Shown one piece after another: positions 6,779 through 11,595 of a stretch of 11,595 nt of DNA. The position numbers and the translations under genes were made by a program. Each line of letters starts with the position of its first letter. The stretch's first letter is position 1. The notes beneath the pieces are model-generated. The model was not told the origin of the DNA. It made no database searches and was given only the letters and a program-made list of their open reading frames with translations. Origin of the DNA: an uncultured Acidobacteriota bacterium (GTDB lineage: Bacteria > Acidobacteriota > Vicinamibacteria > Vicinamibacterales > UBA8438); the NCBI GenBank assembly GCA_913043805.1, contig CAJWMX010000042.1, positions 1 to 11,595 on the forward strand, given 5' to 3'.

Positions 6779-9052
6779 TCATCCGGCCGACCCGATCACT
6801 CGCACCGGAGCGCCGTCGCTCCGGGCGGACACGATACCGATCTCGGCGGCCGCGTGATAGCCGGCGGCGCGCAACGCCTCGAGACACCCCGCCGTCTGCT
6901 CCTCGGGCACGCCCGCCAGCAACCCTCCGGCGGTCTGCGGGTCGAACAGCAGGCGATACCCCGGATGGGACCCCACCGTGTCGACATCCTCCACCGCCCG
7001 TCGGAGCCGAACGTTGTGCGGGTGGAGCGAGCTGAGCCAGCCCGCGCCGCTGGTCTCGAGCGCGCCGTCGAGCGCGGGCACCGCATCCAGGCGCAGCTCC
7101 ACGTCGACGCCGGACGCCCGCGTCATCTCCACGAGATGACCCAGGAGACCGAACCCGGTCACGTCGGTGCAGGCCACGGCTCCGTGGTCGACCAATAGGT
7201 CGGCCGCGTCTCGACTCGACTGCAGCATCGAACGGATCGCGCCGTCGATCCAGCGCCCCTTGGCCTTGAGTCGCATGTGGGCGGCGAACAGCGTCCCGGT
7301 CCCGATCGGCTTGGTCAGGATCAACCGATGGCCAGGCCGCAGGCCAGCCTTTCGTAGCGCTCGGCCCTCGTCGACCAGACCGGTCAGCGACAGCCCCAGC
7401 GAAAGCTCGGCGCCTTCGGACGTATGGCCGCCAACCAGGCTCGCGCCCGCCTCGTTCAGCACGGCGACCGCCCCGGCCAGCAGGTCGACCAGCGTGTCTT
7501 CCACCTTGTGATCGATGCCGAAGGGCACGGTCGCGACCGCAAGGGCAGACTGCGCCTCGGCGCCCATCGCGAAGATGTCGCCGAGACAGTGGTTGGCCGT
7601 GATCTGCCCGAAGACATAGGGGTCGTCCACGATTGCGCGGAAGGCGTCAACCGTGCGCACCTGGACCTTGCCCGGAGGGACCCGGACGATCGCCGCGTCG
7701 TCTGGCGCGTCGAGCCCGACGATCACATCGTCGCGTCGGATCGGCTGGAGCCGCTCCAGCACCCGCTCGAGCGGGGTCGCGCCGACCTTCGAGCCGCAGC
7801 CGCCGCAGCGCATCGCCGCGGTCGAGATCTCAGCCAGCAGTTCGGGCGATGCCAGCCCGGCATCGATCTCCGGTCGCGGGCCGGTGGGCATCTCCGGCAG
7901 GTCCCGATAGCGACTCATGAACCGCCGGTCGATCCAGTCCTTCCACCGCCACGCCCAGCGCCCCTCGAACGCCAGCAACCCGCGCGACCCGACCGCATAC
8001 CGGTCACCAGTCGACACCAACGTCAGAAACCGGCGCTGGGGGTGAAACGGCTCGAGCGGCTGGCCAAGGAGCGCACGCCTGAGATTCGCGGTCAGGGGGG
8101 GACCTTGACGGACGGCGAACACGCCGGCCTTCTCTCGTGGATGGTCGACCACGACGGCCACGTCGCCAGCGGCGAAGATGCCAGGATGCGAGACTGACTG
8201 AAGCGATGCGTCCACCTCGACGGACCCGGCGTCATCCACCGCGAGGCCCGACCGGCCCAGCCAGGGCGCGGCGCCGGCTCGAGTGACCCAGAGAATCTCG
8301 TCGAGCTCGACCCGCGAACCGTCGGCCAGGGTCACCTGCCCGGGCTCGACGGCAGTCACGGCCTGCCCCAGGTGCAGCCGGAGACCGTGGCGGTCCAGGT
8401 GCCGACGCAGGCGGTCCCGCATGCCCCGATTGTGGGTCGGCAGAATCGTGTCTCCTGCTTCAAACAGGTGCACGTCAGCCGAGGTTCGCGCACGGCCCAG
8501 CGCCTCGAACTGGTCGCCGAGCGCATGGTTGACCGCGAGGGCCAGCTCGACGCCCCCCGCGCCAGCGCCCACCACCCCGACCCGGACCGCGCCGGGCCGA
8601 GCGGCGATACGTGCGCGGAGCTGATCCCACCGATCGACGAAGTTGCTGATCGGCTTGACCGGCACCACGGCCTCGGCGGCGCCAGGCACCTCGGTGAGCG
8701 ATGGCGTCGCGCCGATGTTGATCGACAGCAGATCGAACCGGATCGGGGGGCGGTCGACGCACCGGATCTCACGCGCCTCCAGGTCCAGGCCGATGGCGGC
8801 GGCGTGCACGAGCCGGGCCCGGGCGAACTGACACAGCGGCCCCAGGTCGATATGGACGTCATCGAACCCGTAGTGCCCGGCCACCAGCCCGGGCAGCATG
8901 CCCGAGTACGGTGTGTGCACATCGCGCGCCACCACCGTCAACCGGACCCCCGGCATCGGGCGCATGCCGAACCGCCGCAGGACGGCGACGTGCGTGTGCC
9001 CGCCGCCAAGCAGGACGAGATCCTTCAGCACCGGGACCGGAGCGCTGTTCAT
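6779..9052 (-). CDS. selD: Fusion of FAD/NADH oxidoreductase (NDH-like) and selenide, water dikinase (SelD)
   Basis: 757 residues from ATG 9052. Residues 1-~385 are a pyridine-nucleotide oxidoreductase of the NDH-2-like type: FAD-binding LVLLGGGHTHVAVLR (GGGHTH at 16-21), NAD(P)H-binding VGVVGAGAGGVEL (162-167), and FAD-contacting GIFAAGDVAVV (291-301). It lacks the CxxC of disulfide reductases. After a linker, residues ~414-757 are a complete selenophosphate synthetase, which makes selenophosphate from selenide and ATP. SelD marks are MRC416GGC419GSK422, DAPDDAA (448-454), NHCLGDIFAMGA, GGHTSEGAE (541-549), DVTGFGLLGH (630-639) and FDPQTAGGLL (703-712). C419 and K422 align with essential C17 and K20 of E. 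coli SelD; no selenocysteine codon is used here. Such NDH-SelD fusions are known in several lineages (from memory). The frame opens to 9250, but ATG 9052 overlaps the aminotransferase stop by 4 bases (ATGA), so that start is chosen. selA, selB and mnmH are not in the window. Confidence 0.95.
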   Translation of the reverse strand: MNSAPVPVLKDLVLLGGGHTHVAVLRRFGMRPMPGVRLTVVARDVHTPYSGMLPGLVAGHYGFDDVHIDLGPLCQFARARLVHAAAIGLDLEAREIRCVDRPPIRFDLLSINIGATPSLTEVPGAAEAVVPVKPISNFVDRWDQLRARIAARPGAVRVGVVGAGAGGVELALAVNHALGDQFEALGRARTSADVHLFEAGDTILPTHNRGMRDRLRRHLDRHGLRLHLGQAVTAVEPGQVTLADGSRVELDEILWVTRAGAAPWLGRSGLAVDDAGSVEVDASLQSVSHPGIFAAGDVAVVVDHPREKAGVFAVRQGPPLTANLRRALLGQPLEPFHPQRRFLTLVSTGDRYAVGSRGLLAFEGRWAWRWKDWIDRRFMSRYRDLPEMPTGPRPEIDAGLASPELLAEISTAAMRCGGCGSKVGATPLERVLERLQPIRRDDVIVGLDAPDDAAIVRVPPGKVQVRTVDAFRAIVDDPYVFGQITANHCLGDIFAMGAEAQSALAVATVPFGIDHKVEDTLVDLLAGAVAVLNEAGASLVGGHTSEGAELSLGLSLTGLVDEGRALRKAGLRPGHRLILTKPIGTGTLFAAHMRLKAKGRWIDGAIRSMLQSSRDAADLLVDHGAVACTDVTGFGLLGHLVEMTRASGVDVELRLDAVPALDGALETSGAGWLSSLHPHNVRLRRAVEDVDTVGSHPGYRLLFDPQTAGGLLAGVPEEQTAGCLEALRAAGYHAAAEIGIVSARSDGAPVRVIGSAG

Positions 9053-10215
9053 CCGGACACTCTGGACAGAATGCGGGCCGTGGCGTCGCGAAACTCCGCC
9101 AACGAGGGGAGCAGGCTCAGGATCAGGAACGACGCCCGGGGGAAATCGTAGAAGTACCCGGGGTGCACCAGCACGCCGTCCTCCTCGAGCAGGCGTATCA
9201 CGAGCGCTTCTTCCGAACCGAGGGTCGGCACTTGTAGCACAGCGTACCATCCGCCCTCGGCACGCAAACGCTGAACGGCCGGGTATCTGGCGACGGCCTC
9301 ATCGAGCTCTCCGAGGTTGTCTCGCACCCGAGCCTGAATCTGGTCGGCAACGGGGCGCCCCTTCTCGATCAACCTGGCCGCCGCCAGCTGGACGGGGGTC
9401 GAGACCGACAGGAAGCTATCGCAGATGAAATCGAGACGGTCGAGCGCCGGCTTGACCAGCCGGTCGGGCCCACCAACCACCATCCAGCCCAGCTTGAGCT
9501 GTGGCAGGCCCACCGCCTTGGAGAGCCCACCCAGCGTGAAGGTCAGCAGCTCGGCGTCGTTGACGAGAGCACCGGACCGCTCGGCGCCCGCCGGCTCCCA
9601 GGCGTAGCGATCGAAGACCTCGTCGCTCACGAGCGCGACATCCTGACGGAGCGCGAGCTCGCGTATCCGGGCCACCTCGTCGGCCGCGACCCAGGAGCCG
9701 GTCGGGTTGTTGGGGTTGACCATCAGCAGCGCACGGACCCGCGGCTCGAGTCGTCGCTCGACACTGTCCAGATCGACCCGCCACTGGCCGTAGTACTCCA
9801 GCCGATAGGCACTCGATACCACCCCTTCCAGCCGGGTCAGGTGGTCGAAGAGCGGATAGCTTGGCTGGGGCACCAGCGCCAGATCGCCCGGATCACACAA
9901 CAGCTTGAACAACGCCGCATAGGACTCGCTGGTGCTCGCAGTGAGCACGATCCGCTCCGGGGACGCCTCGACCCCCCGGGTGGCCAGGTCCTCCGCCACC
10001 GCTCGGCGTGCCTCGAGATGACCACGTGGGTGCGGTCGATAGACGAGTCCGTCGGGATGGTCGAGGCTCGCGAGAAGGTCGGGGGGATAGGTCAAACCGA
10101 CCGTGGTCGGATTCGAGGTCGTCAGGTCGAGTGGCGGGCGGCCCGCCGCGACCAGACGCGCCACGACACGCGACACCCGATTCGACCCCAACGGCGGCAC
10201 CCGAGCCGAGAACAT
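9049..10215 (-). CDS. PLP-dependent class I/II aminotransferase, substrate unknown
   Basis: 388 residues, cytosolic, fold type I. Visible marks are the N-terminal DLTTSNPT, the substrate-loop YRPHPRGHLEARRAVAEDL, the cofactor-binding ASTSESYAALF (93-103), NPNNPTG (167-173), the PLP aspartate and tyrosine in SDEVFDRYAW (D198, Y204), and the Schiff-base lysine in GGLSKAVGLPQLKLGW (K233). Overall layout matches aspartate/LL-diaminopimelate-type aminotransferases, but I cannot name the substrate. Near the C-terminus, where most relatives have an Arg that binds the substrate carboxylate (F-x-R-x-S type), this protein reads FLILSLLP, so the Arg seems absent; a lyase-like or unusual substrate is possible. 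It starts 23 bp after the phosphatase gene, with only a weak ribosome site. It ends in a 4-bp ATGA overlap with the NDH-SelD gene, indicating coupled translation. Confidence 0.9.
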   Translation of the reverse strand: MFSARVPPLGSNRVSRVVARLVAAGRPPLDLTTSNPTTVGLTYPPDLLASLDHPDGLVYRPHPRGHLEARRAVAEDLATRGVEASPERIVLTASTSESYAALFKLLCDPGDLALVPQPSYPLFDHLTRLEGVVSSAYRLEYYGQWRVDLDSVERRLEPRVRALLMVNPNNPTGSWVAADEVARIRELALRQDVALVSDEVFDRYAWEPAGAERSGALVNDAELLTFTLGGLSKAVGLPQLKLGWMVVGGPDRLVKPALDRLDFICDSFLSVSTPVQLAAARLIEKGRPVADQIQARVRDNLGELDEAVARYPAVQRLRAEGGWYAVLQVPTLGSEEALVIRLLEEDGVLVHPGYFYDFPRASFLILSLLPSLAEFRDATARILSRVSG

Positions 10216-10238
10216 GTCGGCACCCGCCGCTCGAATGG

Positions 10239-10721
10239 CTATGTCCCGGACTCGTCGGGTTCAGCGGGAGGTTCGGGGTCAAGCCGCTCGACGACCTCCC
10301 CGATCATTCGATGGAGCTGCTCGGCCACCGCCTTGTAGCGTCGCGGGGAGCGGCCATAGGGATCGACCACCTCTTCGCCGGTGCCGACGAAGTCTCCGAG
10401 CCTCTCGACCTGGGCGGTCAACCGCATCGCCTTGGCGTCCCGCTCGGTCCGTCGGTCCATCGCCAGGACCAGGTCGGCTGGCAGCCGGCGCGACAGCGGC
10501 CGTGCCCGATGCGCCGCGATCTCGAGCCCGTATGACCGCATCACCTCGACCGAATCGGTGCACTGTAGGTTGCCGTTGAGCGCGATCGTCCCCGCCGAGC
10601 TCACGTCGAGCTGTTCCAGCTCGGGACGACCGTCGGCCAAGTGGCGGAACAGTGCCTCCTCCATTGGGCTTCGACAGATATTGCCCGCGCACACGAACAG
10701 CAGCCGGTTGACGTGGCTCAT
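10239..10721 (-). CDS. Low-molecular-weight protein-tyrosine-phosphatase family protein
   Basis: 160 residues from ATG 10721, the usual size for this family. The phosphate-binding loop is near the N-terminus, FVC11AGNICR17SP (C-x5-R-S), with the cysteine nucleophile and the catalytic Arg. The general-acid aspartate is in VVD120PYGRS near the C-terminus. The LAMDR strand at about 86-90 is also conserved. The family dephosphorylates protein tyrosine (PtpA/Wzb) or, in some members, protein arginine or arsenate; specificity cannot be read from sequence. The last ~15 residues are a Pro/Glu-rich tail. The frame is open to a GTG at 10769, adding 16 residues not typical of the family; neither start has a strong ribosome site, so ATG 10721 is preferred on alignment. 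It is the first gene of the five-gene block C and lies divergent from the S9 peptidase gene. Confidence 0.9.
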   Translation of the reverse strand: MSHVNRLLFVCAGNICRSPMEEALFRHLADGRPELEQLDVSSAGTIALNGNLQCTDSVEVMRSYGLEIAAHRARPLSRRLPADLVLAMDRRTERDAKAMRLTAQVERLGDFVGTGEEVVDPYGRSPRRYKAVAEQLHRMIGEVVERLDPEPPAEPDESGT

Positions 10722-10722
10722 C

Positions 10723-10751
10723 GGAAAGACCCGCGGGTGCTGGGAAAGACC
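10723..10751. repeat. Two 9-bp direct repeats 20 bp apart
   Basis: GGAAAGACC occurs at 10723-10731 and again at 10743-10751, and similarity continues weakly beyond (GC and GG matches). The 20-bp spacing is close to two helical turns, which would put both copies on one face of the DNA. The spacing is not a multiple of three, so it does not reflect a peptide repeat even if the longer phosphatase start is used. A regulator-binding site or leader element for the phosphatase operon is possible; chance is not excluded. Confidence 0.35.
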
Positions 10752-10789
10752 GCCGGTCGCGGTCGGCACGCGCGACGATCACGGTCCCC

Positions 10790-10799
10790 GATTATAATC
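10790..10799. promoter_or_regulatory. Palindromic -10 element for divergent promoters
   Basis: GATTATAATC is a perfect palindrome. It gives TATAAT on the plus strand (10793-10798) and TATAAT on the minus strand (10796 down to 10791), embedded in very GC-rich sequence between two divergent genes. Plus-strand initiation near 10805 would give a leader of about 23 bases before ATG 10828. Minus-strand initiation near 10784 would lie about 63 bases before ATG 10721. No good -35 hexamer is visible on either side, so the two promoters may rely on activators or on the -10 alone. Competition between the two directions is expected if both use it. Confidence 0.6.
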
Positions 10800-10816
10800 C
10801 CGGAACCCTTCACATC

Positions 10817-10821
10817 AGGAG
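10817..10821 (+). promoter_or_regulatory. Ribosome binding site of the S9D peptidase gene
   Basis: AGGAG lies six bases before ATG 10828, the best Shine-Dalgarno match on the plus strand. It fixes the start of the peptidase at the beginning of its signal peptide. Confidence 0.75.
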
Positions 10822-10827
10822 TGCGTC

Positions 10828-11595
10828 ATGCGTCACCCGTCAGCGTCAACCCTGTCGTTGCTTTCCGCGCTCATGATCGCCATCGCGGCCCCGGTAATGG
10901 CCCAGGCGCCGGCGGCATTCCTGATCCCACCAGCCGAGATCGTCGAGGTCCTTGACGCGCCCCCGATTCCCCCCGCCGTGGTGAGCCCCGACGGGACGAC
11001 GGTCGCCATGTTCCACCGGCGGTCGATGCCGCCGCTGTCCGAGCTGGCTCAACCGATGCTGGGACTGGCCGGCTACCGGATCAACCCCAGAACGAACGGC
11101 CCGCACGCAACGACCCGACAGGGGGGCCACCGCATCACCGTGACCCGGATCGCCGACGGCACGGAGCAGGCGTTTGACGCACCGCCGGAAACGTCGCTGA
11201 GCGGACCGGAGTATTCGCCCGACGGCAGCCGCCTGCTGTTCCTCCTGACGCGCTACAACGGAATCGAAGCCTGGATGATGGAGGTCGAGACCGGCCAGGC
11301 GCGGCCGCTCACCGACGCATCGGTCAACGCGGTCTGGGGCGATCCGTGTAATTGGCTCGACGAGAATGCGACCGTCGTGTGCCTCGTCAAGCGTTCGGCC
11401 CGAGGATCGCCACCGTCGCCCCCCGACGTCCCGCCCGGCCCGAACATCCAGCAGCATGACGGTGGCGCGGCCCCGGTCCGGACCTTCCAGGATCTGCTGC
11501 GCGACCCGCATGACGAGGCGTTGTTCGACTATTACTTCGAGGGCCAGATCGCGACCATCGAGATCGCAACCGGGCGTCGCACTCCAGTCGGACCA
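10828..11595 (+). CDS. S9D-type (glutamyl endopeptidase-like) exported prolyl oligopeptidase family peptidase, 3' end outside window
   Basis: The frame runs open from ATG 10828 to the right edge, 256 codons with no stop. A Sec signal peptide is visible: hydrophobic core around residues 8-23 and a likely cut after V-M-A25, so the protein is exported. The rest is the N-terminal beta-propeller of an S9 peptidase: IPPAEIVEVLDAPPIPP and VVSPDG (33-56), YSPDGSRLLFL (129-139), LTDASVNAVWGDPCNWLDENATVVC (161-185), and RTFQDLLRDPHDEALFDYY (218-236). The last two blocks closely resemble plant chloroplast glutamyl endopeptidase (CGEP) as I remember it, hence the S9D assignment. The catalytic alpha/beta-hydrolase domain with Ser-Asp-His lies beyond the window and cannot be checked. 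A role in degrading external or periplasmic peptides is inferred. It is transcribed divergently from the phosphatase operon, with AGGAG six bases before the start. Confidence 0.88.
   Translation, partial: MRHPSASTLSLLSALMIAIAAPVMAQAPAAFLIPPAEIVEVLDAPPIPPAVVSPDGTTVAMFHRRSMPPLSELAQPMLGLAGYRINPRTNGPHATTRQGGHRITVTRIADGTEQAFDAPPETSLSGPEYSPDGSRLLFLLTRYNGIEAWMMEVETGQARPLTDASVNAVWGDPCNWLDENATVVCLVKRSARGSPPSPPDVPPGPNIQQHDGGAAPVRTFQDLLRDPHDEALFDYYFEGQIATIEIATGRRTPVGP

Noticed and set aside
6271..9052. Selenocysteine codons in bcp or selD
   Set aside because: Both key positions (PrxQ C44, SelD C419) are ordinary Cys codons, no in-frame TGA interrupts a conserved frame, and no SECIS-like element was recognised.
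7424..9151. Plus-strand frames of about 257 and 259 codons opposite the NDH-SelD gene
   Set aside because: Shadows of the fusion gene; translations show no domain, and both lie wholly inside conserved FAD- and SelD-coding sequence.
9053..9250. N-terminal extension of NDH-SelD to an upstream in-frame start
   Set aside because: The added 66 residues lie in the aminotransferase gene, lack similarity to flavoprotein N-termini, and the ATGA overlap with FAD-motif spacing supports ATG 9052.
10846..11511. Minus-strand frame of 221 codons opposite the S9D peptidase
   Set aside because: The plus strand has a good ribosome site, a signal peptide and family motifs; the antisense translation has none of these.
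1..11595. Insertion sequences, phage genes, CRISPR arrays, tRNA or rRNA genes
   Set aside because: No transposase or integrase motifs, no spaced repeat array, and no cloverleaf or rRNA-like sequence was seen; gene packing is continuous and housekeeping in character.

Overview
The window is strongly GC-rich chromosomal DNA with tightly packed genes. Nine complete genes lie on the minus strand. One 3'-truncated gene runs off the right edge on the plus strand, and a probable tail of another plus-strand gene sits at the left edge. Gene families and style (a plant-CGEP-like S9 peptidase, a thioredoxin-NHL protein, an NDH-SelD fusion, DUF1015 beside serC) fit a free-living, high-GC Gram-negative-type bacterium. 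My best guess is Acidobacteriota, class Vicinamibacteria, inferred from memory of gene content only. I see no RNA genes, mobile elements, CRISPR arrays or phage genes; this looks like ordinary chromosomal backbone.

Layout, left to right. The first ~194 bases hold an arginine-rich C-terminal tail on the plus strand that overlaps the end of the next gene. All following genes up to 10721 read right to left, so transcription order is the reverse of the coordinates. Block A (3316 to 126) is DUF1015 protein -> serC phosphoserine aminotransferase -> zinc-ribbon rhomboid protease, with gaps of 41 and 15 bp. Block B (4698 to 3442) is one lipoprotein of the M23 peptidoglycan peptidase family, with 58 bp upstream and 125 bp downstream. 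Block C (10721 to 4757) is low-molecular-weight phosphatase -> class I/II aminotransferase -> NDH/SelD fusion -> PrxQ/Bcp peroxiredoxin -> thioredoxin-NHL protein. Two junctions in block C are 4-bp stop/start overlaps (ATGA and GTGA), and the other gaps are 23 and 40 bp, so it looks like one operon.

A plus-strand S9D (glutamyl endopeptidase-like) exported peptidase begins at 10828, divergent from block C. The shared intergenic region carries a perfect 10-bp palindrome that places a TATAAT hexamer on each strand, plus two 9-bp direct repeats spaced 20 bp apart.

Functional reading. Block C combines selenophosphate synthesis fused to a flavin oxidoreductase, a thiol peroxidase, and a CxxC thioredoxin domain translationally coupled to that peroxidase, which suggests a thiol/selenium redox module. 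Block A links serine biosynthesis to an uncharacterised DUF1015 protein. The best leads for follow-up are the NDH-SelD operon with its CGGC active site, the PrxQ/Trx-NHL coupling, the DUF1015-SerC pair, and two active-site oddities: Asp in place of the M23 HxH zinc histidine, and an apparently missing C-terminal Arg in the aminotransferase.
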